Assembly: GCA_035651055.1 (NCBI GenBank)
Contig: DASRGK010000041.1
Span: 1-64,000, forward strand
Direction: 5' to 3'
DNA from: JAFKKF01 sp035651055
GTDB lineage: Bacteria > Pseudomonadota > Alphaproteobacteria > Rhizobiales > Kaistiaceae
DNA: 64,000 bases
Shown: positions 57,298 to 64,000 of the stretch, in pieces
How positions within the stretch are numbered: the stretch's first letter is position 1
How the letters are laid out: each line of letters begins with the position of its first letter
Translations under genes and position numbers: made by a program
Notes under the pieces: model-generated
Database searches by the model: none
What the model was told of the DNA's origin: nothing
What the model saw: the letters and a program-made list of their open reading frames with translations, nothing else

Positions 57298-58779
57298 CTA
57301 GGCTTCAGGAGGCAGATGGTTCCGATACCACTGCGCGTAGCCGGTCAGCGCGGGATGGGCAAGGCTCCGTCGGAGATATTCACGGAGGCGCGGAATATGC
57401 CGCAGATACTGTGACTTACCCTGTGCGGCCAGCCGGGCGAAGACCCCTAGAATCTTCGTGGCGCGTTGTGCCGCCAGAATCGCATAGACCGCCTCGAACG
57501 ATTCGCGATCGAAACCCGAATCGGCGGATCGAAGATCGATGTAATGTTCTTTCAGCGCGCGTTCGAGGTCCGGCGAAACGGTCGCCCGCGCATCCTGGGC
57601 GAGCGAAGCGACGTCATAGGCCGACGGCCCGATCATCATGTCCTGAAAATCGAGAAGGCCGATCCGCGCGAGCCCGGCTCGCTCCCGCAGCCACAGCAGG
57701 TTCGGCGAGTGCACATCGAGGAGAACCCAGCTCTTCTCCGAATCGTTCAATCGCCGCAGCGGCTCGGACCAGGCGGCAGCAAAAGCCTGCCGCACCGGCT
57801 CGTCGGCGACCTTGCCGACTGCCCGGGAAAAGTACCAATCGAGGAATATTCCGAGCTCCGCGGCCAAGGCGTCCGCCGTGTAGCGCGGCAAACGGTGCGT
57901 GGTCCCATCAAGGAGCGGGAGCTCTTCCGGTCGCGGCCGACCGTGAATGGTTGCGAGAACTTCGATCGCGATCCTGTACTTTTGGGCGTCGGGCTCGCCG
58001 CCGACAAGCACGCCCTCCGACCCCAGATCTTCGAGCAGAAGGAAACCGGCCGGCCGATCCATGGCCTTCACCTTCGGAGCGCTAAGCCCAAGCGCGCGGA
58101 GCGCCATGCCGACCGCGGCAAAGGCGCCGACTTCCTGGGCGCGATGCGCTGCCCGCGGATCGGATGGCGCATCCTTCTGCCGGGAAGGCCAATCCATCAG
58201 GATCGCCGAGTTGTCGCCGCTCCGAACGCGCTCATACCTTCGCGTCGAAGCATCGCCCTGAAGGTAGCTGCGAGCGGCTCCGCGCCAGCCCGCGCTGTCG
58301 AGAAATGCGCGGATCGCGAAGGTGCGCGAAAGCCTTGCCGCTTGTGTTCCGGATGCGGTGATCCGGGCCCTCCTTCCGGCGCCCTGGACTTCAAAGGCAA
58401 TCCGCATACTCGCCGGCGACAGACGGCCCTCCGCGCGCTCCGGCCACTCGACCAGAGCAGCGCCCTCTGCGAGAGCCTCCTCGAAGCCCAGCTCGTCCAG
58501 CTCCGCCGCTGTCCGTACCCGATAGAGGTCGAAATGCGCGACCGAAATGCGGCCTGGATACGATTGCACGAGCGTGAACGTGGGGCTCGGCACTTCGAGC
58601 GCCGGATCATCCGCCAGCGCGCGGAGGAGCGCCCGTGCGAAGGTGGTCTTCCCGGCGCCGAGGTCGCCGGACAGCGCGACCGAATCGCCCGGCAGAAGGA
58701 TCATCCCGACATCCTCCGCAAGCCGGAGCGTTGCCGTCTCATCTTCGAGGACGGCGATGACGTCGAAGTCCGATGCCAC
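57298..58779 (-). CDS. TsaE - AmgK-like sugar kinase fusion
   Basis: 493 residues with two unrelated halves. Residues 1-150 or so are TsaE: the P-loop SGDLGAGKTTFARALLRAL, the PTFTLVQSYPG segment and HFDLYR, the ATPase that supports t6A tRNA modification. Residues 160-493 are an aminoglycoside-phosphotransferase-fold kinase: LLDVHSPNLLWL (catalytic loop, Asp and Asn) and GLLDFQDMMIGPSAYDVASL (metal Asp). This half corresponds to AmgK, which phosphorylates MurNAc/GlcNAc at the anomeric position ahead of MurU. The fusion is common in Rhizobiales. There is no frameshift or internal stop. Confidence 0.92.
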   Translation of the reverse strand: MASDFDVIAVLEDETATLRLAEDVGMILLPGDSVALSGDLGAGKTTFARALLRALADDPALEVPSPTFTLVQSYPGRISVAHFDLYRVRTAAELDELGFEEALAEGAALVEWPERAEGRLSPASMRIAFEVQGAGRRARITASGTQAARLSRTFAIRAFLDSAGWRGAARSYLQGDASTRRYERVRSGDNSAILMDWPSRQKDAPSDPRAAHRAQEVGAFAAVGMALRALGLSAPKVKAMDRPAGFLLLEDLGSEGVLVGGEPDAQKYRIAIEVLATIHGRPRPEELPLLDGTTHRLPRYTADALAAELGIFLDWYFSRAVGKVADEPVRQAFAAAWSEPLRRLNDSEKSWVLLDVHSPNLLWLRERAGLARIGLLDFQDMMIGPSAYDVASLAQDARATVSPDLERALKEHYIDLRSADSGFDRESFEAVYAILAAQRATKILGVFARLAAQGKSQYLRHIPRLREYLRRSLAHPALTGYAQWYRNHLPPEA

Positions 58780-58787
58780 GGTCGAAT

Positions 58788-61262
58788 CTATTCGGCGGCG
58801 GCCGCAGTGGCCGCGGGTCTCAGCGGAAGGCGCACCGTGACCGTCGATCCCTGGCCCTCGGCCGAAGCGATCTCGACGGTCCCGCCATGGAGCGACACGA
58901 AACTCTTCACGATGGTCAGGCCCAGTCCGACACCGCCCCGCGCGGCGCCCTGACTGCGGCTGGCGAATGGCTCAAAGGCACGCGACGCGAAGTCCGGCGG
59001 CATTCCCGGACCCTGATCGGAGATCGTAAACACGATTTCCCCGCCTTCGCGCGCGGCCGCTATGCGGACCTCACCGCCGTCGGGCGAGAAGCCGATCGCA
59101 TTGGCGATCAGATTGGACAATATCTGGCGGACCCGCTTGGCATCCGCAATGAGCGAGCCCGATCGCGGATCGATCTCCTGACGCAGGGTAATGCGCTTCT
59201 CGGCCAGCCGGTCCTTCAGCCCGTCGACAGCGGCCGCCACCACGCCGGCAACGTCTACCTCGCCGAGTTCCAATTCCATGATGCCCGCGTCGATCGTGGC
59301 GAGATCGAGAATGTCGTTGACGAGCGCCAGCAAGGCGTCGCTCGACGACATGACATAACCGACATATTCGCGCTGGCGCGGATTGAGCGAGCCGACCCGA
59401 GGATCGGCGAGAAGCTGGGTGAAGCCGATGATGTTGGTTAGCGGAGACCGCAGCTCATAGGACACGTGGTGGATGAAGGCGTTCTTCAGCGCATCTGCCG
59501 CTTCGAGCGCTTCGTTGCGCTCGGTGAGCGCGCGGGCCTTTTCGAGGCTGTCGGTAACATCGACGAAGGTGACCATCGTCTGGCCGTCGGGGAGCGGTAT
59601 CGCGGCGTAATCGATGACGTGGGCGTCGGCCCGTTCCATGCGCCCGGAGACGCTGGAGCGGGTCTCGTCGAGGCCGGCCACTGCCGCCGTGAAACGCGTC
59701 CATTCAGCCGCATTGTCGCCCGACTGGCGACAGGCTTCCACGATCTCGGCGACGTGCGGCTCGCGATCGAGGAGCCGGTGATCGAGATTCCAGATCACCG
59801 CGAAAGACGGATTGTGGAGGCGAAGCTTGCCGTCGGAACCGAACACGGCGACACCCTCGGTAAGATGATCGAGGGTTTCGCCCTGGACATGGATGAGGGC
59901 ATTGTAGCGGCTCTCGAGGTCGAGCCGCTCGGTGACGTTCTCGTAGACCCACGTCATGCCGCCCTGCGGATTTGGATTGGCGATGACGCGAAGCGTCTGA
60001 CCATCGGGCAGATGCCACCAGTGTTCTCGCGATTCGAGCGAGCGGTAGGCGGCAAGCAGGTCCGCCCGCCATGTCCGAAAATCGGCCTGTTCGGGAAGCT
60101 TCCGCGCCTGCCGGAGGCGGTCGAGAACGGCGTTCTCTTCGGGATGCGAGTCGAGGAATGCTGCGTCCAGGTCGAAGAGACTGCGATAGGCGGCGTTGTA
60201 GGAGCGGAGCCGCCGGTCGGAACCGAATATGGCAACCGCGGTGGCGAGCTGGTCGAGCGTGCGCGCGTTGAAATCAACCTCGCGCCGCAGCGCCGCCTCG
60301 GCCTCCTCGGTCGCCGTCACATCTACGGCGATACCGGCACTTCCGCCTGCCGACGCGATATCGGCAACGTCGAAGATTCGACGGGTGCCGGCGACGATCG
60401 CCGGCATGCGACGGAGGAAGACCGGATCGCCGTGGTGAGCGTCGCGGATGACGTTCCGGCTGGCGGTATCAAGCAGCTCGATGCCGCGCTCGACTGCGGC
60501 CCCGCCGTCGTCCGCCTCGACCGCCGCGGCATAGGCCTCGTTCACCCAGGTCAGGCGACCCTGCCCGTCGCGAAGCCAGATCGGCATGGGCGCGGCGGAA
60601 AGCATGGCCTTCATCGCCCCGACTTCGCCGATCAGCATCTCATGCTCGGCCTGAATCTCGGCGCGCGCGAGGCGGTCGCCCGACAGGTCGCGGAAGCGAA
60701 CCACGGCAAGCCCTCCGACGGTGCGGCCGACGGCTTCGATGATCCTGCTTGCCGATGTCGCCAGGGTGAGAGTAAAGGCCTCGCCACGCTCACGCAGTCG
60801 CGCAATACCGCGTTCGAGCCGCTGCACCGATTCCGGCTGGAGCCACGATGCAAAGCGGATAACCGCTTCGCGTTCGACGGGCGCCTCGGGCACGCTAGTC
60901 AAACGCCCGGCGACCAGCGGCGGCTCGCCCGGAGCACCCCAGGCGACGATGTACTGGTCGTCCGAATTGACCAACGCTTCGGCCCGGTCGGCCTCCGCCT
61001 TGAGGTTGCCGACGAGGCCCTTGAGCTCGACGTTTTCCGCCTCGGCGCGACTTCGCGCGCGCATCAACGCGACAGAGGACAGGACGGCAAACCCGACGAC
61101 GCCGATAACGACAGCAGCAAGCACGACCCGGGACGGGTCGATTGCATCGAGGAGAGACTCTGTCGCAGCAACGGCAGGATTGAGTGAGGCAAGCGCGGCG
61201 AGAAGCGCGAGCGCCGGGCCTGCGGCCCGAATCGCCCCTCTCCTCTCGCCATGCCGCCGCAT
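58788..61262 (-). CDS. divL: DivL-type PAS pseudokinase (Tyr at the phospho-acceptor position)
   Basis: 824 residues. One or two N-terminal hydrophobic segments (LALLAALASLNPAVAA and VVLAAVVIGVVGFAVLSSVAL) anchor it in the membrane. Several PAS domains follow (about residues 200-560; PMPIWLRDGQGRLTWVNEAYAAAV and TVAIFGSDRRLRSYNAAYRSLF are recognisable). The HisKA region reads HHVSYELRSPLTNIIGF, with Tyr602 where a His normally is. The HATPase domain is complete (SNLIANAIGF, ISDQGPGMP, GVGLGLTIVKSF). DivL uses this arrangement to control the CckA phosphorelay for cell-cycle and polarity decisions. It lies between ahcY and tsaE, the expected place. Confidence 0.93.
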   Translation of the reverse strand: MRRHGERRGAIRAAGPALALLAALASLNPAVAATESLLDAIDPSRVVLAAVVIGVVGFAVLSSVALMRARSRAEAENVELKGLVGNLKAEADRAEALVNSDDQYIVAWGAPGEPPLVAGRLTSVPEAPVEREAVIRFASWLQPESVQRLERGIARLRERGEAFTLTLATSASRIIEAVGRTVGGLAVVRFRDLSGDRLARAEIQAEHEMLIGEVGAMKAMLSAAPMPIWLRDGQGRLTWVNEAYAAAVEADDGGAAVERGIELLDTASRNVIRDAHHGDPVFLRRMPAIVAGTRRIFDVADIASAGGSAGIAVDVTATEEAEAALRREVDFNARTLDQLATAVAIFGSDRRLRSYNAAYRSLFDLDAAFLDSHPEENAVLDRLRQARKLPEQADFRTWRADLLAAYRSLESREHWWHLPDGQTLRVIANPNPQGGMTWVYENVTERLDLESRYNALIHVQGETLDHLTEGVAVFGSDGKLRLHNPSFAVIWNLDHRLLDREPHVAEIVEACRQSGDNAAEWTRFTAAVAGLDETRSSVSGRMERADAHVIDYAAIPLPDGQTMVTFVDVTDSLEKARALTERNEALEAADALKNAFIHHVSYELRSPLTNIIGFTQLLADPRVGSLNPRQREYVGYVMSSSDALLALVNDILDLATIDAGIMELELGEVDVAGVVAAAVDGLKDRLAEKRITLRQEIDPRSGSLIADAKRVRQILSNLIANAIGFSPDGGEVRIAAAREGGEIVFTISDQGPGMPPDFASRAFEPFASRSQGAARGGVGLGLTIVKSFVSLHGGTVEIASAEGQGSTVTVRLPLRPAATAAAAE

Positions 61263-61384
61263 GCAAAGGCCCCCTGCCCACCCGCACTCAAGGGAATCTG
61301 TACGGATCGCGGGCGGCCCCGGCGCCTCTCGCGAATCACCTTACTCTAACGTCTGGCGGAATCGCGTGGGAAGCGCCCGGGACC

Positions 61385-61410
61385 AAAAAACGGCCGCGGC
61401 GTCCGGTCGG
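61385..61410 (-). terminator. Possible ahcY terminator
   Basis: On the minus strand an imperfect G/C-rich stem (CGACCG ... CGGCCG, one mismatch) is followed directly by TTTTTT (61385-61390). It lies 36 bp after the ahcY stop and before divL. Confidence 0.35.
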
Positions 61411-61445
61411 CGGGCAAAGGAGAGTCCCGCCAACCTGGTTAATTT

Positions 61446-62849
61446 TCAGTACCGATAGTGCTCGGGCTTGAACGGGCCGTTCGGGCCGACACCGATGTAG
61501 GAGGCTTGGCGGCCGGTAAGCTCAGTCAGCTTGACGCCGATCTTCTGCAGGTGGAGCCGGGCGACTTTCTCGTCCAAGACCTTCGGCAGAGTATAGACCT
61601 TGCGCTCGTATTTCTCCGGCTGCGTAAACAGCTCGATCTGCGCCAGCGTCTGGTTGGTGAAGCTCGCCGACATGACAAAGCTCGGATGGCCCATGGCATT
61701 GCCGAGGTTCACCAGCCGGCCCTCCGACAGAAGGATGATGCGCTTGCCGTCCGGGAACTCGATTTCATCGACCTGTGGCTTCACGTTGTGCCACCGGTAG
61801 TTCCGAAGGGCAGCAACCTGGATCTCGCTGTCGAAATGCCCGATGTTGCACACAATCGCCCGGTGCTTCATCGCACGCATATGGTCGAGCGTGATCACGT
61901 CGACGTTGCCGGTGGCCGTGACGAAGATGTCGGCACGAGGCGCGGCCTCGTCCATAGTTGTCACCTCGTAGCCTTCCATGGCGGCCTGCAGCGCGCAGAT
62001 CGGATCGATCTCCGCGACCATCACGCGGCAGCCCGCCTGGCGAAGGGAAGCGGCCGAGCCTTTGCCGACATCGCCGAACCCGGCGACCATCGCGATCTTG
62101 CCGGACATCATCACGTCGGTACCCCGGCGGATGCCGTCGACCAGCGATTCCCGGCAGCCGTAGAGATTGTCGAACTTCGACTTGGTGACAGAATCGTTGA
62201 CATTGAACGCCGGGAAGAGAAGCCGGCCTTCCTTCGCCATCTGGTAGAGGCGCTTCACGCCGGTGGTGGTCTCCTCGGTGACGCCGCGGATGTTCCTGGC
62301 GGCGGCGGTGTACCAACCGGGCTGCTCCTTCAGCCGAGCCTTGATCGAGGCGAAGAGAACTTCCTCCTCCTCATTGGTCGGGTGTCCGACGACCGAAGGA
62401 TTGGTTTCCGCCTGCATGCCGAGATGAAGCAGCAAGGTCGCGTCACCGCCGTCGTCGAGGATCATGTTGGGGAAGCCGCCCTCCGCCCATTCGAAAATGC
62501 GGTGCGTGTAGTTCCAGTATTCCTCGAGGGATTCGCCCTTGACGGCGAAAACCGGGGTCCCCGACGCCGCGATCGCTGCGGCGGCATGATCCTGCGTCGA
62601 ATAGATGTTGCAGGACGCCCAGCGAACTTCGGCGCCGAGCGCCTTCAGGGTCTCGATCAACACCGCCGTCTGGATAGTCATGTGAAGCGAGCCGGCGATC
62701 CGTGCGCCGCGCAGCGGCTGCGACGGGCCGTATTCCTCGCGGGTGGCCATGAGGCCGGGCATCTCGGTCTCGGCCATGTCGATCTCCTTCCGCCCCCAGG
62801 CGGCGAGATCGATGTCCTTTACGACGTAGTCGTTGGCCGACGAAACCAT
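61446..62849 (-). CDS. ahcY: Adenosylhomocysteinase
   Basis: 467 residues. It hydrolyses S-adenosylhomocysteine to adenosine and homocysteine. It binds NAD through VAGFGDVGKGSAASL, and substrate and catalysis involve FNVNDSVTKSKFDN and CNIGHFDSEI. The C terminus PFKPEHYRY is the conserved cofactor-contact tail. It includes the roughly 40-residue bacterial insertion near EEEEVLFASIKARL. It has its own strong promoter and an apparent operator. Confidence 0.98.
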   Translation of the reverse strand: MVSSANDYVVKDIDLAAWGRKEIDMAETEMPGLMATREEYGPSQPLRGARIAGSLHMTIQTAVLIETLKALGAEVRWASCNIYSTQDHAAAAIAASGTPVFAVKGESLEEYWNYTHRIFEWAEGGFPNMILDDGGDATLLLHLGMQAETNPSVVGHPTNEEEEVLFASIKARLKEQPGWYTAAARNIRGVTEETTTGVKRLYQMAKEGRLLFPAFNVNDSVTKSKFDNLYGCRESLVDGIRRGTDVMMSGKIAMVAGFGDVGKGSAASLRQAGCRVMVAEIDPICALQAAMEGYEVTTMDEAAPRADIFVTATGNVDVITLDHMRAMKHRAIVCNIGHFDSEIQVAALRNYRWHNVKPQVDEIEFPDGKRIILLSEGRLVNLGNAMGHPSFVMSASFTNQTLAQIELFTQPEKYERKVYTLPKVLDEKVARLHLQKIGVKLTELTGRQASYIGVGPNGPFKPEHYRY

Positions 62850-62881
62850 GGCAATTCCCTGCTGTTCGCTTGAAGCGCGCG

Positions 62882-62910
62882 CTTATAGCCTCTCCAAGCG
62901 ACGGCGGCAA
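62882..62910 (-). promoter_or_regulatory. Predicted ahcY promoter
   Basis: TTGCCG (62905-62910), 17-bp spacer, TATAAG (62882-62887) on the minus strand. The transcript start would be about 25 nt before the ATG, with AGGGA as the ribosome-binding site. That leaves no room for a riboswitch in the leader. Confidence 0.65.
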
Positions 62911-62925
62911 TAACGATATAACGAT
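62910..62925. promoter_or_regulatory. Tandem 8-bp direct repeat upstream of ahcY
   Basis: ATAACGAT occurs twice back to back, touching the -35 element of the ahcY promoter and extending upstream. It stands out as A/T-rich in this G/C-rich sequence. It is a candidate operator, possibly for an S-adenosylhomocysteine-sensing regulator. Confidence 0.45.
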
Positions 62926-62949
62926 TTCTTTATGCGAAGGGCCGCAAAG

Positions 62950-63261
62950 CTATTCTTCTTCGCCGAAGCGGTCGGCCACCAGGTCCGCCAGCGCAGCGAC
63001 GGCTGCGTTAGCGTCGTGACCCCGCGCTTCAACGCGGATGACCGATCCGATCCCTGCCGCGAGCATCATCAGTCCCATGATCGAGGTGCCGCCGACGGTC
63101 GTGCCATCCCTCGAAACGGTGATATCGGCATCGAAGCCTTCTGCGCAGCGGACGAAATGAGCGGAAGCGCGGGCGTGGAGACCCTTCTTGTTGACGATTG
63201 TGAGGTCTTTGGAGACCACGGCCTCGCCGGATGAGGCTCTCGGTTGGTCCGAAGGAGCCAT
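62950..63261 (-). CDS. ptsH: HPr-type phosphocarrier protein
   Basis: 103 residues with about 14 extra N-terminal residues relative to standard HPr. The phosphorylated His is in KKGLHARAS (His29), and the regulatory Ser region is GGTSIMGLMML (Ser60), so it has both EI-dependent and HprK-dependent sites. In Alphaproteobacteria it serves the PTS-Ntr relay, passing phosphate to PtsN and EIIA. It lies between the EIIA gene and ahcY. Confidence 0.95.
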   Translation of the reverse strand: MAPSDQPRASSGEAVVSKDLTIVNKKGLHARASAHFVRCAEGFDADITVSRDGTTVGGTSIMGLMMLAAGIGSVIRVEARGHDANAAVAALADLVADRFGEEE

Positions 63262-63266
63262 CGCCG

Positions 63267-63668
63267 CTATTTGCCGTGAAGGACCTGACTGGCGACGTTG
63301 ATGTACTTGCGACCGGCATCCTGAGCGTCGGAAATCGCCTCGATCAGGCTCTTCTCGCCCCGGACGCTCGCCAGTTTGATCAGCATGGGCAGATTGACGC
63401 CCGCAATCACCTCGGTCTTGCCGGCTTCCATCACCGAGATCGCCAGGTTCGACGGTGTGCCGCCGAACATGTCGGTGAGGATGATCACGCCGGATCCGGC
63501 ATCGACCCGCGCCACCGCTTCGAGGATGTCGCGTCGTCTTCGCTCAACGTCATCATCAGGATCGATCGAGATGGTCTCGATCTGTGTCTGCGCGCCAACG
63601 ACGTGTTCGAGCGCGGCCCGGAATTCGACCGCAAGTCTCCCATGCGTGACGAGGACCAGTCCGATCAT
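63267..63668 (-). CDS. PTS EIIA component, mannose-type fold
   Basis: 133 residues from the ATG at 63668 (MIGLVLVTHGRLAVEF); the longer frame upstream is not supported. The phosphorylated His is His9 in LVTHG, and the DMFGGTPSNLA loop is typical of the EIIA-Man family. No EIIB/C/D permease is encoded nearby, so it is regulatory. In related bacteria it sits with HPr and HprK and receives phosphate from HPr. It begins about 130 bp after the hprK stop. Confidence 0.93.
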   Translation of the reverse strand: MIGLVLVTHGRLAVEFRAALEHVVGAQTQIETISIDPDDDVERRRRDILEAVARVDAGSGVIILTDMFGGTPSNLAISVMEAGKTEVIAGVNLPMLIKLASVRGEKSLIEAISDAQDAGRKYINVASQVLHGK

Positions 63669-63798
63669 CCCGTCGCCTTCCGGCTCAATCCTCGCGCCCA
63701 GCGGCACGGGAATGGCCCGGCCGGGGGCACATCTTCGACATATGATTCCGCATTGCAAGAGGAAACGCGTCGGTCTTTTCGCGGTTGCGGCATCGCCT

Positions 63799-64000
63799 CT
63801 ACTCCATCAGGGCGAGCGCGGCGCGTACGCGGACGGCGCCATCGGCGGCATTGGCCGGCAGGATCAGTCGCGGGAGGGCGACGCCTTCAAGGACAATCCG
63901 CTTTTCCTCGTCCGACGGCAGCCGGGGACATTCGGCAAGCGGTTTCAGGTCGACGACCAAGTCCACGTCGGCCGGAGAGACGTGGTCGCGGCGGACAATG
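63799..64000 (-). CDS. hprK: HPr kinase/phosphorylase, C-terminal end (cut by window edge)
   Basis: The last 66 codons of a leftward gene; the 5' part lies beyond the right edge. The translated fragment includes DHVSPADVDLVVDL, then RIVLEGVALPRLIL and ends ALALME, which corresponds to the C-terminal region of the short alphaproteobacterial HprK. It phosphorylates HPr on Ser. Its position upstream of EIIA-ptsH agrees. Confidence 0.85.
   Translation of the reverse strand, partial: IVRRDHVSPADVDLVVDLKPLAECPRLPSDEEKRIVLEGVALPRLILPANAADGAVRVRAALALME

Noticed and set aside
62850..62949. SAH or SAM riboswitch ahead of ahcY
   Set aside because: The predicted transcript leader is only about 25 nt, too short for a known aptamer; the conserved-looking sequence is upstream of the promoter.

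Overview
The window is about 67% G+C by eye and reads as chromosomal DNA of an alphaproteobacterium, most likely of the order Hyphomicrobiales (Rhizobiales). The evidence is gene order and gene type: lptC-lptA-lptB-rpoN-hpf-ptsN; sppA-ihfB-lapA ahead of trpF-trpB-trpA-accD-folC; a tsaE/amgK fusion followed by murU-addB-addA-trxA; a DivL-type kinase with Tyr in place of the phospho-acceptor His; ahcY beside ptsH-EIIA-hprK; an NrnC-type nuclease; and a DUF1150 protein. No species can be named from this.

Layout. 1-7.6 kb: the end of polA, a Dabb-domain gene, then a leftward translation operon, infC (ATT start) - secreted unknown - rpmI - rplT - pheS - DUF559 - pheT - DHFR-like. 7.7-14.5 kb: an alpha/beta hydrolase, a tightly overlapped leftward operon (GST, queG, a pentad-repeat mini-protein, YdeI-like, SDR, VOC), uppP, and an NDUFA9-like dehydrogenase that overlaps uppP tail to tail. 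14.7-21.4 kb: tRNA-Leu(CAG), nrnC, the LPS export genes, rpoN, hpf, ptsN, DUF1150 and a small heat-shock protein with a sigma-32-like promoter. 21.7-25.4 kb: a di-heme cytochrome c, an inverted pair of palindromes, a Gfo/Idh/MocA oxidoreductase, and a sulfite-oxidase-like molybdoenzyme with its cytochrome b partner.

25.6-32.6 kb is the accessory region of greatest interest. It holds two paralogous glycosyltransferases (one with an internal deletion, the other apparently starting at CTG), an HPr-kinase-like P-loop protein, a PqqD-like protein with a conserved-looking peptide tail, a family-2 glycosyltransferase, and a nucleotidyltransferase fused to two copies of a beta-rich domain. It ends 20 bp from tRNA-Ala(GGC). 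The combination suggests peptide- or protein-directed phosphorylation and glycan chemistry. Its function is not known to me.

32.7-49.4 kb: a zinc-ribbon acidic protein, aroA, cmk, an inserted ArsR/SRPBCC pair, rpsA, a GST, sppA, ihfB, lapA, a HisKA_2 sensor kinase, a small membrane protein, the trp genes, accD and folC. The trp operon is split by a second DUF559 cassette and a tandemly duplicated palindromic block. 49.5-64 kb, all leftward: trxA, addA, addB, murU, tsaE-amgK, divL, ahcY, ptsH, EIIA and the end of hprK.

Recurring themes. Both DUF559 (PD-(D/E)XK nuclease-like) genes are bracketed by inverted copies of G/C-rich palindromic repeats that also supply their ribosome-binding sequence. 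Start/stop overlaps of the ATGA type are common, and two genes appear to use CTGA in the same way.
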